Shown here in pieces: positions 1-6,677 of a stretch of DNA of 64,000 bases. The stretch lies in the NCBI GenBank assembly GCA_938045475.1, contig CALIML010000008.1, forward strand, positions 62,001 to 126,000. The letters run 5' to 3'. A model generated the notes under the pieces. It had not been told where the DNA came from and made no database searches. It was given only the letters and a program-made list of their open reading frames with translations. Within the stretch, counting starts at the first letter, position 1. Every line of letters starts with the position of its first letter. The position numbers were made by a program, and so were the translations under genes. This DNA comes from an uncultured Sulfolobales archaeon. GTDB taxonomy: Archaea > Thermoproteota > Thermoprotei_A > Sulfolobales > Desulfurococcaceae.

Positions 1-177
1 ATCGGTGTCGCTTACTCGTACAGGAACTGACCCTAAGTTAGTTATGTTTCCCCCAATGATTATTCTCAGTTCATATATGGAGCCCCGCTGTGCATTTAGT
101 GGAAGCAGCTGGACTTGAGGAGCATTGCTTAGAGTCAACACTAACGCTAGAGCCAGCACTATAGGCAGTTTCCACAA
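1..177 (-). CDS. Secreted or membrane-anchored protein, N-terminal part (cut by window edge)
   Basis: An open minus-strand frame starts with TTG at 177 and runs off the window at base 1, giving 59 residues. The N-terminus is a clear signal peptide: MWKLP, then a hydrophobic core (IVLALALVLTL) and a small-residue region (SNAP). The next residues (YELRIIIGGNITNLGSVPVR) resemble the start of a beta-rich exported domain with a CARDB-like 'N-L-G-S-V-P-V' pattern; this is only a resemblance. It lies downstream of the ssb/PqqD-like pair on the same strand. Function cannot be given without the rest of the gene. Confidence 0.55.
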   Translation of the reverse strand, partial: MWKLPIVLALALVLTLSNAPQVQLLPLNAQRGSIYELRIIIGGNITNLGSVPVRVSDTD

Positions 178-293
178 TTCAGATTACCTAAGTGTAGCCT
201 TATGGATGGAGGTTAATTACTTTGCTTGCCCTAAGAGCATTCGATGGAGCTCTTAAAAAACTTGTGGGTTTTAAAGCACTTAAGCTTATTGCA

Positions 294-623
294 TTACTTC
301 AGCAGATGAATTAAATCTACTTCAGACATTCTTGTGAGAGCTATTGCTAATACCTCCTTAGCTTCATCAATGTTTACATTTAGGTCTTGGCTCATTTTTC
401 CAGCTAGGTCTTCTACGTTGTGTTCTCCATCACACATGCTCCATATGTAGTATGCAAGTGGACTTAAGGCATATACCTCTTCTTCACTGAGAGCTACGTA
501 GAAGTTATCTCCCTCTTGCCCCACGAATTCGCCGTTTCTTGAAGGCCTTACATACTTTACTTCCTCAAATTTCGCTAGAGCATCCTCGTGCTCTTCATGG
601 CTGTGCTCGTGCTCACTACTCAT
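294..623 (-). CDS. PqqD-like winged-helix protein with His/Glu-rich N-terminus
   Basis: 109 residues. The first ~15 are rich in His and Glu (HEHSHEEHED) and could bind metal. Residues ~25-109 fit the PqqD/coenzyme-PQQ-synthesis-D fold: a beta-hairpin (NFYVALSEEEVYALSPLAYYIW), then a helical part (CDGEHNVEDLAGKM) and a final helix. In bacteria, PqqD domains bind precursor peptides and present them to radical SAM enzymes. No peptide precursor or adjacent radical SAM gene is present here. The start ATG (623) lies 2 bp after the ssb stop, so the two genes are almost certainly co-transcribed. The family call is inferred from the pattern; the role is unknown. Confidence 0.7.
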   Translation of the reverse strand: MSSEHEHSHEEHEDALAKFEEVKYVRPSRNGEFVGQEGDNFYVALSEEEVYALSPLAYYIWSMCDGEHNVEDLAGKMSQDLNVNIDEAKEVLAIALTRMSEVDLIHLLK

Positions 624-625
624 TC

Positions 626-1066
626 TTACTCCTCCTCTCTGCTCCTTCTTCCAAACCCTGTTCTTCTCCTAGGCCCACTGAAGCCCCTTCCCCTGCTTGG
701 GGGAGGAGGAGGTGCCTTAGGTGATTCCTCAGGTATGTTATCGCTAGTAGGAACCGATCCTTCGCTCACAGGCTTTATGCTGCTCTGCCCTCCGACGTTT
801 AACTGAACTTCGCCTCTAAAAGAAGTTACCCACGCTCCAGTTATTTCAACTGCCGCACCCTCCTTTAATGAACCAGCTGCCTTACCCCATAGAGTTGTCT
901 TCACTCTCCCGCTTTCATCACCTACAACTGCTTCACTAATAGTTCTCGGGCCCTTCTTAGTCTGTATAACCTTCGGCGGCTCAACTTTAATTACTCTCAC
1001 TAGGACGTGTACGTTCTCAGTGCTTGGTTTTAAATTCTTAATAAGGGTTCTGTCTCCTATACTCAT
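626..1066 (-). CDS. ssb: Single-stranded DNA-binding protein (crenarchaeal SSB)
   Basis: One OB-fold domain (residues ~1-110: IGDRTLIKNLKP, VVGDESGRVKTTLWG, GAWVTSFRGEVQLNVGG) is followed by a flexible tail rich in Pro, Gly and Arg (PPPPPSRGRGF, RRRTGFGRRSREEE). This is the architecture of Sulfolobus SSB, which protects ssDNA in replication and repair. The tail resembles the protein-interaction tail of that family. I chose ATG at 1066 (MSIGDRT) rather than an in-frame TTG at 1075 because a GGAG ribosome site lies 10 nt upstream of the ATG but too close to the TTG. First gene of a pair with the PqqD-like protein. Confidence 0.92.
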   Translation of the reverse strand: MSIGDRTLIKNLKPSTENVHVLVRVIKVEPPKVIQTKKGPRTISEAVVGDESGRVKTTLWGKAAGSLKEGAAVEITGAWVTSFRGEVQLNVGGQSSIKPVSEGSVPTSDNIPEESPKAPPPPPSRGRGFSGPRRRTGFGRRSREEE

Positions 1067-1120
1067 GTAATTCAAACTCCGCTTTAATCCATATGTTGAG
1101 GCTTACTTTATACACACAGG

Positions 1121-1129
1121 TATTTAAAT
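1121..1129 (-). promoter_or_regulatory. TATA box of the ssb operon
   Basis: Read on the minus strand this is AATTTAAATA, a good archaeal TATA box. It lies about 55 bp upstream of the ssb ATG, so transcription would start near 1095-1100. Confidence 0.5.
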
Positions 1130-1193
1130 TCATAGTGTTGCCGTGGAGCGAGAAGCGCTGAGTTCTTAACGCATGCATTTATTGCCGCATGCT

Positions 1194-1331
1194 TTAATCC
1201 TCTGCGGGCTCTGGAAAACGCGCTGTGCTTATATTAGTTTTCACTGAAGCTACTGATGGGTTCCACTTCTTCACCAACTCATCGAGCCTTAGGGCAAGAC
1301 CCTCCGTTTGAATGTAGAGTGCTCCCGCCAC
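1194..1331 (-). CDS. Candidate small protein, 45 residues
   Basis: A GTG-started frame encodes 45 residues with ordinary protein composition: it begins MAGALYIQTEGLALRLDELV and ends RFPEPAED. A TATA-like CTTAAATAG (minus strand) lies near 1344-1352, close upstream. The stretch lies in a 316-bp gap between ssb and the gene at 1392, which otherwise has no feature. I do not recognise a family. It could be a real small gene, the tail of a decayed one, or chance; absence of stops plus balanced residues is the only support. Confidence 0.3.
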   Translation of the reverse strand: MAGALYIQTEGLALRLDELVKKWNPSVASVKTNISTARFPEPAED

Positions 1332-1391
1332 CTAATTCCATAAACTATTTAAGTCCTTCCATCCTAGAACTGCTGGCTGCGGCGGTGGAGC

Positions 1392-1931
1392 GTGGAGGCA
1401 GCCAAGGTATATCGTAGGTACCTCGCAATAGGTTTAGTGACAATAATTGTAGCATTAGCTTTAGCTATTGTTGCTGCAAGCGAGGAGGAAGAGGAAGTGA
1501 GTAAATTTAAGATCATTGAGCTGTCAAGCGGATACTATGCGTCCCCACTACACCTCATATTTGGGCTAGACATAGCTGAAGGAGCTACATCAAGTAGCTT
1601 ATCCATTAAATCACGGTGTAGTGGAACTCTCAACGCCACACTTTATGGAATAAGCTTTAGCGGCAGTGAGAACTTTAATTACACAGTTTATTCAATAGAG
1701 CCTTATGGAGAAATAACGGTGAGCCTGAAGAACCTGTTCGATTATTTGACCATAAGATCTAGTTTAGAGGAGGAATGCACATTAGATCTACATCTAAGTT
1801 ACGAGAGGCACGTACTTAAGTACAGCTCTCTATCAATACTCTCTATAGCGGCCTTAGTAATAGGCTCAGCTTTAGTAATAATAGCGCTTTACTACAAATT
1901 GCTGGAGAAAAGCATGGAGTACGGGCCTTAA
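1392..1931 (+). CDS. Two-pass membrane protein with extracellular domain, unknown function
   Basis: 179 residues, GTG start (MEAAKVYRRY). A first membrane helix spans residues ~11-28 (LAIGLVTIIVALALAIVAAS). About 110 polar, beta-prone residues follow, with a Cys pair (SRCSGTL, EEECTLDL) that could form a disulfide, then a second helix at ~149-167 (LSILSIAALVIGSALVIIAL) and a short charged tail. The middle domain is therefore predicted outside the cell. A TATA-like TATTTAAG at 1347-1354 suits this gene. No family was recognised. Confidence 0.7.
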   Translation: MEAAKVYRRYLAIGLVTIIVALALAIVAASEEEEEVSKFKIIELSSGYYASPLHLIFGLDIAEGATSSSLSIKSRCSGTLNATLYGISFSGSENFNYTVYSIEPYGEITVSLKNLFDYLTIRSSLEEECTLDLHLSYERHVLKYSSLSILSIAALVIGSALVIIALYYKLLEKSMEYGP

Positions 1932-1980
1932 GCAGATGCTCGTACAGGAACTTAAAGCAATGAGCTTAGGTTTAATAAAC

Positions 1981-2487
1981 TCACTTAACGGCAATAAGTT
2001 CTCCATCAATGTATATGGCTTCTCCACCCCTCCTCTTCAAGTACTTAAGGATTCTTATAGCTCTCTTACGGCCTGGAGTAGAGTTGTAGGCATTTCTTCT
2101 GGAATCCGCCCTCTTGCACATCACATAGTCCTTTATTGCAACTATTGATGCACTAACACCTAAGCCCTTCAACTCAAAGACTATTTTCTTTAAATCACTC
2201 GCCACCTCCCTAGGCTCAACACATGGTATCTCAATGAGTGCTTCTTCAGTCCCCCTGTCCCAATCCAGTCCGTAAACCACGAAGCCCATGTATTTCTCAA
2301 CAAGTTCTGAGATTAAGTTTGTTAATAGACCTGTTGCAGGATTAGGCTTATAGCTGCTCCAGCCCCTGGATCTAACTACTTCACTAAAGTTATCCAGATC
2401 TATTGCTACAATAGTTCCCTCAACCATCCTCAGAGTGAGTTGAGAGTCTTCATCCTTAGTAAAGTCCAAGGCTGCCCACGTCATCAT
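1981..2487 (-). CDS. Uncharacterised protein, possible nucleotide-cyclase-like (palm) fold
   Basis: 168 residues, starting MMTWAALDF. After residue ~25 a strand ending in LDNF (TIVAIDLDNFSEVV) precedes helix LLTNLISELVEKYMG and a second strand pair (FVVYGLDWDRGTEEALIEIP), then helix-strand (LKKIVFELKGLGVSASIVAI). This alternation recalls the ferredoxin/palm fold of GGDEF proteins and archaeal GTP cyclohydrolase III, whose 'D-x-D/N' metal motif could be LDN or DWD here. The match is structural guesswork. The C-terminus is basic (RKRAIRILKYLKRRGG). The gene converges with 1392-1931. Confidence 0.6.
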   Translation of the reverse strand: MMTWAALDFTKDEDSQLTLRMVEGTIVAIDLDNFSEVVRSRGWSSYKPNPATGLLTNLISELVEKYMGFVVYGLDWDRGTEEALIEIPCVEPREVASDLKKIVFELKGLGVSASIVAIKDYVMCKRADSRRNAYNSTPGRKRAIRILKYLKRRGGEAIYIDGELIAVK

Positions 2488-2830
2488 TCTAGAACAGACA
2501 TACTCTCACGCATTAATAAGATTTATTCCTAGAATGCAGGGCTCTTTGAAGATTAAGTAAGGGAGCTTGCGGAAGTAAGGTTTCACAACTCTATTAAAGT
2601 GCAGTTGTCTGATAGCCGGCATTTCAGCTACCCCGTTCTGCCTCAGCCTCTAGGGCTTCATGGATTGCTTTCGGGGCAGAGGCGAGGTGCGGCGCATTGA
2701 GGCCCCCCATGCCCATTCAGTGCTATCACTATGCATTGAGCGCATCTCTTAAAAACCAATGCAGGACATTGTGTGAAGTTAATATATTTGAAACAGTTGC
2801 GAAACCCCGCTACTTAATGAGTTAAAAACA
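2488..2830. other. Gene-free gap with a decayed-looking fragment
   Basis: This 343-bp stretch has no intact gene. On the minus strand, about 2740-2620, a GC-richer piece reads MHSDSTEWAWGASMRRTSP, then after a shift KAIHEALEAEAERGS and a stop. Such low-complexity tails occur at the ends of archaeal TnpB/OrfB genes, but identity cannot be shown. The TTAATATATTTG at ~2779-2790 may be a TATA element. Confidence 0.25.
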
Positions 2831-3409
2831 TCATTTAGGTTTTATGCAGTTTAATTCGAGAAGCCTCTTATGTATGTTGAATGCTGCTTCACCTACTTCC
2901 TTTTCTTCCTTAGCGCCAGTTATGACCATTTTACCGCTGCTAAATATTAGTAAGACTACTCTGGGATGCCTCATTCTATGTATCAAGCCTGGGAATTGCT
3001 CTGGTTCATACATGCTGTCTTCAAGTAAATACGCTGCTCTCTCTAAGTTCACTTGCGAGCGTATGTCGCCTGAAGCAACGATGTTCTGAACCTGTATTCT
3101 GGGTTTACCAGTTATTATTATTCCATACCTCCTAAGTAGGTAGATTATCCTCTTAACTGCAGCTACTAGAGTCTTAATGCTCTTAGCGCCTGTTACAACC
3201 ATTTTACCTGATTTAAACACTAGAGCAGTGGTCTTAGGCCTATCGAGCCTCAGTATAAGCCCTGGAAACTGATCTGGTTGATAAGTTGCATTAGGGACGT
3301 TCTTTTCTATAGCCAGAAGATCTAGGGGTTGATCGAGAATTACTGTAGCAACTATGTTCTCAATTCTAGTTATGGGTTTAACCTCTCGACTTAAAGACAA
3401 TGCAAGCAC
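2831..3409 (-). CDS. tbp: TATA-box-binding protein
   Basis: 192 residues forming two direct ~90-residue repeats. Each has the order IENIVATV / [18 protein letters not shown] / [17 protein letters not shown]; the second reads VQNIVASG / [12 protein letters not shown] / [17 protein letters not shown]. The saddle-shaped TBP recruits TFB and RNA polymerase to archaeal promoters. Length matches the family (~180-200). Start options are GTG 3409 and TTG 3400; a TATA box near 3437-3446 puts the transcript start at ~3415, which allows either. Divergent from dph2 across an 83-bp promoter region. Confidence 0.97.
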   Translation of the reverse strand: MLALSLSREVKPITRIENIVATVILDQPLDLLAIEKNVPNATYQPDQFPGLILRLDRPKTTALVFKSGKMVVTGAKSIKTLVAAVKRIIYLLRRYGIIITGKPRIQVQNIVASGDIRSQVNLERAAYLLEDSMYEPEQFPGLIHRMRHPRVVLLIFSSGKMVITGAKEEKEVGEAAFNIHKRLLELNCIKPK

Positions 3410-3492
3410 CTGGTTTTTAAAACTCTAACTTATGGAGCTTTATAAACCCAGTATATAAACTTTTATAACATCAGGAATAGCGAGACAAATCA
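3410..3492. promoter_or_regulatory. Divergent promoter region tbp / dph2
   Basis: TATATAAA at 3452-3459 lies ~27 bp before the likely dph2 transcript start (~3480). On the other strand GTTTATAAAGC at ~3437-3446 would serve tbp. A second minus-strand TTTTAAAA at ~3415-3422 is too close to the tbp start to be its box unless translation starts later. Confidence 0.5.
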
Positions 3493-4557
3493 ATGGAAGC
3501 ATCTAAGGCGTCAGCTATGGCAGTAGGAGGCCTTAAGCCAGAAGATCTATATGATTTAGGCTTCAACGAAGTGAGGGAATTTATTGAGGGAAATAAGCCT
3601 AGGAGGCTTTTAATTCAACTACCAAATGGATTGAAGTTCCTTGCACTAAACGTCATTTCATTCATTAAGTCAATAAGTAGCTCTATAGAAGTATACCTAT
3701 CAAGCGATCCATCATATGGAGCGTGCGCTCTGGCTTTAGATGATGCAATGATTGTTGGAGCAGATGCATTAATTCACTTCGGCCACATAGAGTACCCCTT
3801 AGCCACTAAGCCTACAATACCAGTGCTCTATATTCCAGCATATTACTTAGGCGGGCTTCCAGAAAAATCCATGGAGAGATTGCTGAATGAAATTCAGTTA
3901 TTAAAGAGCTCGGCTGGCGTAGTTATAGCAGCTAGCGCTCAATACGTGAAGCTTGTCAAAGAATTGAAGAAGACTCTGGAGGACTTAGGGTGTGAAGTAA
4001 TTACGCCTGGCTCGGGCTCTCACCAAGGATTAGTAACCGGCTGCAATTACTCCAGCATCCCTGTGGGAAGCAATTACACATACATAGTTATTTCATCAGG
4101 CTACTTCCACGCCACCGGCTTATGCCTCCACTTAGGTATGAGGGCAAAAGTGTTTTTAATTGATGTAACAAGGGATGAATTAATTGATATGAGTAGGGAG
4201 TGCAGAAAGATCTTGGCTAAGAGGCTGTACTTAGTGTCCCAATTGATTAATAGCCCCATTAAGAGAGTTGCACTAATAATAGGTCAAGCCCCAGGGCAGT
4301 ATAGACCGGCTTTAGTAAAGGCAATTGAAGACAAGCTTAATGAGAGAGGCATAGACGTAATTAAAGTTGTAGCTAGATACATATCGTTAAATGAACTAAT
4401 AGCGTTAGACCAAGGGGTTAAAGCTGATGCCTACGTCATTACATCCTGCCCACGATTGCCTATAGATGACTTAGCGAGCTTCCATAAACCAGTCATTACT
4501 CCCGGAGAAGCACTAATGGCGTTAAGCGGGAGCTTGAAATACCTATATCCATGGTGA
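3493..4557 (+). CDS. dph2: Diphthamide synthase subunit Dph2 (4Fe-4S, SAM-dependent)
   Basis: 354 residues. Archaeal Dph2 is a homodimer that uses a 4Fe-4S cluster and SAM to transfer 3-amino-3-carboxypropyl to a histidine of elongation factor 2, the first step of diphthamide synthesis. The three conserved cluster cysteines, one per domain, are visible: DPSYGACALA (domain 1), GLVTGCNYSS (domain 2) and YVITSCPRLP (domain 3). Signature phrases LIQLPNGLK and LIHFGHIEYP are present. ATG at 3493 is taken; an internal ATG 30 bp on is possible. Overlaps the next gene by 7 bp and heads a four-gene operon. Confidence 0.95.
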   Translation: MEASKASAMAVGGLKPEDLYDLGFNEVREFIEGNKPRRLLIQLPNGLKFLALNVISFIKSISSSIEVYLSSDPSYGACALALDDAMIVGADALIHFGHIEYPLATKPTIPVLYIPAYYLGGLPEKSMERLLNEIQLLKSSAGVVIAASAQYVKLVKELKKTLEDLGCEVITPGSGSHQGLVTGCNYSSIPVGSNYTYIVISSGYFHATGLCLHLGMRAKVFLIDVTRDELIDMSRECRKILAKRLYLVSQLINSPIKRVALIIGQAPGQYRPALVKAIEDKLNERGIDVIKVVARYISLNELIALDQGVKADAYVITSCPRLPIDDLASFHKPVITPGEALMALSGSLKYLYPW

Positions 4558-5219
4558 ACTCGTGGTGGAGCCCTGTGGATAAGAGTGAGCTAGAGTTATT
4601 CCTAGAGACTACGCCTGACATAAATATGCCTAAGGAGTACTTAGAGCAGTACTCTACTCCAAGCACTATTGCATCAAAAGTTCTTTGGGAGGCCTACATG
4701 CGTGGAGACATAGTTGATAAAACTATTGGAGACTTCGGCTGCGGAAGCCTAAGGCTGGCTCTTGGAGCACTTCGCTTAGGCGCTAGAAGAGCCATAGGAG
4801 TAGACGTCGACTGCTCTACGTTAGATAACTCTAAGGAGGCTCTAGCTAAGCGCGGGGAATATTGGGAAACACTGCTGGTGTGCAGCGACGTTAGATCTAT
4901 AAGCTTAGTCAACGTAGATACAATAGTTATGAATCCTCCGTTTGGAGTGAAGAAGCAGAACAGGGGATTAGACGTAGCGTTTCTAAAGAAGGCTCTCGAG
5001 ACAGCCAGCAGTGTCTATACAATGCACAAGCATAGCTCAGGCGAGGAAGCCTTAGTGAAGGCAATAAGTGAGGGGGCTGGGTTTAAAATAATTTATATAG
5101 AGAGAGCGCTATTTCCAATAAAGATGACTTATAGGCACCACAGGAAGAAAGTCTATAGAGTAGCAGTAGATATCTATGGTTTAAGGAGGGCGGCGGCCAG
5201 TGAGGAGTTCACCAGTTAG
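4551..5219 (+). CDS. METTL5-like N6-adenine RNA methyltransferase
   Basis: 222-residue class I SAM methyltransferase. Motif I is DFGCGSLRLALGAL, the acidic strand-2 end is GVDVDCSTL, and the catalytic motif IV is NPPFGVKKQNRGLD, the (N/D)PP(F/Y) signature of N6-adenine methyltransferases. 'NPPFG.k...g.D..FL' and the following YTMHKHSS segment are typical of the METTL5 family, which methylates small-subunit rRNA. Its ATG overlaps the dph2 stop and its tail overlaps csl4 by 20 bp, pointing to translational coupling within an RNA/translation operon. Confidence 0.88.
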   Translation: MVNSWWSPVDKSELELFLETTPDINMPKEYLEQYSTPSTIASKVLWEAYMRGDIVDKTIGDFGCGSLRLALGALRLGARRAIGVDVDCSTLDNSKEALAKRGEYWETLLVCSDVRSISLVNVDTIVMNPPFGVKKQNRGLDVAFLKKALETASSVYTMHKHSSGEEALVKAISEGAGFKIIYIERALFPIKMTYRHHRKKVYRVAVDIYGLRRAAASEEFTS

Positions 5220-5757
5220 CGTTGGAGACAGGCTGGCTACAATAGAGGAATTCATAGCTGGATCCGGGACTTACCAATGGATTGATGGATACATAAGGGC
5301 AAGTATATTGGGAGTGCTGCAAATAGATCTTGCACAAAGAGTCATAAGTGTAAAGAACTTTAGAAGTAAGCCAGCATACCCCAGGCCCGGCGACAACGTA
5401 CTGGGGGTAGTTGACTCTTTATCAGACGACGTAGCATTCATAGATATTTTCTTAGTTGAAAACAGAGACGTTAAGTCAGCTAAGTTTACTGGGGTACTTC
5501 ACGTATCTCAAGTAGGTGATAAATATGTTAAAAGCCTCTATGAAGCTCTTGGGCTTGGAGACATAGTTAGAGCTAGAGTTTTAAGCAGCAGAAGTCCATT
5601 TCAGCTCTCAACTAAGACTAATCAATATGGAGTAGTGCTGGCTTTCTGCAATAAGTGCGGCAGCGTAATGAAGAGAAGAGATAGTGAAACACTCCTATGT
5701 ACTTCATGTGGAAGCATTGAGGCGAGAAAGATATCGTTGAAATACGTTGTTAAATGA
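5200..5757 (+). CDS. csl4: Exosome subunit Csl4
   Basis: 185 residues, GTG start. An N-terminal strand region (VGDRLATIEEF), a central S1-type OB domain (~60-140: RPGDNVLGVVDSLSDDVAFI, GVLHVSQVGD) and a C-terminal zinc ribbon (CNKCG ... CTSCG, spaced 19 residues) match archaeal Csl4. It caps the Rrp41/Rrp42 exosome ring and recruits RNA for 3'-5' degradation or tailing. It overlaps the upstream methyltransferase by 20 bp and the next small gene by 4 bp. Confidence 0.95.
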   Translation: MRSSPVSVGDRLATIEEFIAGSGTYQWIDGYIRASILGVLQIDLAQRVISVKNFRSKPAYPRPGDNVLGVVDSLSDDVAFIDIFLVENRDVKSAKFTGVLHVSQVGDKYVKSLYEALGLGDIVRARVLSSRSPFQLSTKTNQYGVVLAFCNKCGSVMKRRDSETLLCTSCGSIEARKISLKYVVK

Positions 5758-5987
5758 TGATGGAAATGCCGTTGATAAAGAGGTCTTTCTACATTTCGTG
5801 CAGAGGAGAGGAGTGCCTAAAGCTCGTTGAAGCTCTTAAAAGAAGCCTTAACGTAAATGAAGCAACAATATCTATAAGTGAAGGAGGAATACTCATAGAA
5901 TTATATGGATATAAGACTGACGTTAAGCGCTCCTGGAGCAAGTCCAGGAAAATAGTCAGTGCATATAAGAAGAACCTAGAGCATTAA
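5754..5987 (+). CDS. Small conserved-looking protein in csl4 operon, unknown function
   Basis: 77 residues, predicted beta-alpha-beta-beta-alpha: KRSFYISCRGEECLKLVEAL, a strand pair (ATISISEGGILIELYG), then a basic helix (DVKRSWSKSRKIVSAYKK). The layout recalls small ferredoxin-like subunits such as RpoL or Pcc1, but their signature residues are not present, so neither is claimed. The ATGATG start overlaps the csl4 stop (AAATGATG), which indicates coupled translation and a link to RNA metabolism. A hairpin plus T-rich tract follows directly. Confidence 0.75.
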   Translation: MMMEMPLIKRSFYISCRGEECLKLVEALKRSLNVNEATISISEGGILIELYGYKTDVKRSWSKSRKIVSAYKKNLEH

Positions 5988-6043
5988 CCCCTCCTGCTTT
6001 AAGAAGAGGGGCAGGGGGCTTCAAAACTGTTTTATTTTAACGT
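5988..6043 (+). terminator. Hairpin and T-rich terminator after the dph2-csl4 operon
   Basis: CCCCTC (5988-5993) pairs with GAGGGG (6006-6011) around a 12-nt loop. A T-rich stretch (TGTTTTATTTTAAC) follows at ~6030-6043. T-tracts end transcription in archaea; the hairpin may be incidental. Confidence 0.35.
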
Positions 6044-6080
6044 TAAATTTTAAGGTCTCACGACTCGAACAAACTGAGAC

Positions 6081-6236
6081 GATGCCTTAAGCCTGTGCCC
6101 AATATATGGAGTAGAATTAAGCCCGAATAGGCGTGGGTTAAAAGAAGTGGATGCGGGGACTTCAACCATTCACCTGGAAAGCCCAGATGAAAAGAAGGGG
6201 GAGGGCCTAGCGTTATCATTCGTTACGCTAGGCTAG
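6081..6236 (+). pseudogene. Decayed gene fragment, possible TnpB/OrfB C-terminus
   Basis: A frame of 51 codons without a proper start ends in TAG at 6234. It reads DALSLCPIYGVELSPNRR, then GLKEVDAGTSTIHLESPDEK and ends KGEGLALSFVTLG. Polar, Pro/Gly-rich tails of this type end many archaeal IS605/IS607 TnpB proteins. It sits in a 400-bp gap and its end contains the hairpin repeat shared with the IS607 relic near 10.9 kb, which strengthens a mobile-element origin. No zinc finger or catalytic motif survives, so this remains an inference. Confidence 0.35.
6206..6232. repeat. Hairpin repeat, copy 1
   Basis: CCTAGCGT (6206-6213) and ACGCTAGG (6225-6232) are perfect inverted arms around an 11-nt loop. 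A second copy at 10890-10915 matches in the same orientation with only a few changes in the loop and last base. Both copies also read LALSFVTL on the plus strand. Likely an end or internal piece of a lost mobile element. Confidence 0.55.
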
Positions 6237-6387
6237 AAGGGCTCTCTAAGTCATAGAACAATATTTTCAAGCTTAAAACAAACCCCTCTCATCGTTAAAG
6301 GCAGAGCATCCTTCACCCGTCATCAAAACAAGAAATATTAGGGGTGGTGCAATATAGTGCTGAGGCCGTAGCATAGGTGGCTACGCA

Positions 6388-6591
6388 ATGTCTGTTAGAA
6401 TCCTCATCTTGCCGGATAAAAAGGAGTTGCTGGCTGAAAGCGGGACCAGCATCGAAGATCTGTTAAAGGCCTTAGAGCTTGATGAAAGTGAAGCGCTTAT
6501 AGTAGTCAATAATGAAGTGGTAAACGACATAAGTAGAAAACTTAGTGAAACAGATGATGTTAAAGTCATTAAAATAGGCACTGGAGGGTGA
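6388..6591 (+). CDS. Ubiquitin-like small archaeal modifier protein (SAMP/ThiS/MoaD-like)
   Basis: 67 residues with a beta-grasp pattern: SVRILILPDKKELLAESGTS, IEDLLKALELDESEALIVVN, then SRKLSETDDVKVIKIGTGG ending exactly in Gly-Gly. The diglycine end is what E1-like enzymes adenylate, for protein modification (SAMP/Urm1) or as a sulfur carrier in thiamine, molybdopterin or tRNA thiolation. Its E1 partner is not in the window. Free-standing, with its own promoter region upstream (GAAATATTAGG) and convergent with serS. Confidence 0.85.
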   Translation: MSVRILILPDKKELLAESGTSIEDLLKALELDESEALIVVNNEVVNDISRKLSETDDVKVIKIGTGG

Positions 6592-6619
6592 AGCAACAAT
6601 ATAATAGCTTAGCCAACCT

Positions 6620-6635
6620 CCCCCGCCGCAGGGGG
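6620..6635. terminator. Hairpin between convergent SAMP and serS genes
   Basis: CCCCC (6620-6624) pairs with GGGGG (6631-6635) around GCCGCA. It lies in the 86-bp space between two converging genes, where a bidirectional stop signal would be expected. No long T-tract follows, so support is weak. Confidence 0.25.
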
Positions 6636-6677
6636 CGAGCTTTCGATTGTAATAGTAAAGCGCATTTAACGAAACCG

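Noticed and set aside
1936-2148. 70-codon plus-strand frame
   Set aside because: It overlaps the better-supported minus-strand gene at 1981-2487 and has no protein-like pattern.
2700-2745. CTGAATGGGCATG and ATGCATAGTG shared with ~52610-52645
   Set aside because: Matches of 10-13 bp are expected by chance in 64 kb, and the order of the two words differs between sites.
5751-5765. AAATGATGATGG as a C/D-box RNA start
   Set aside because: It is the overlapping stop/start of csl4 and the next gene; no matching D box at the right spacing follows.
5754-5987. RNA polymerase subunit L or KEOPS Pcc1 as identity of the small csl4-operon gene
   Set aside because: Length fits, but the signature residues of both families are absent, so the protein is left unnamed.
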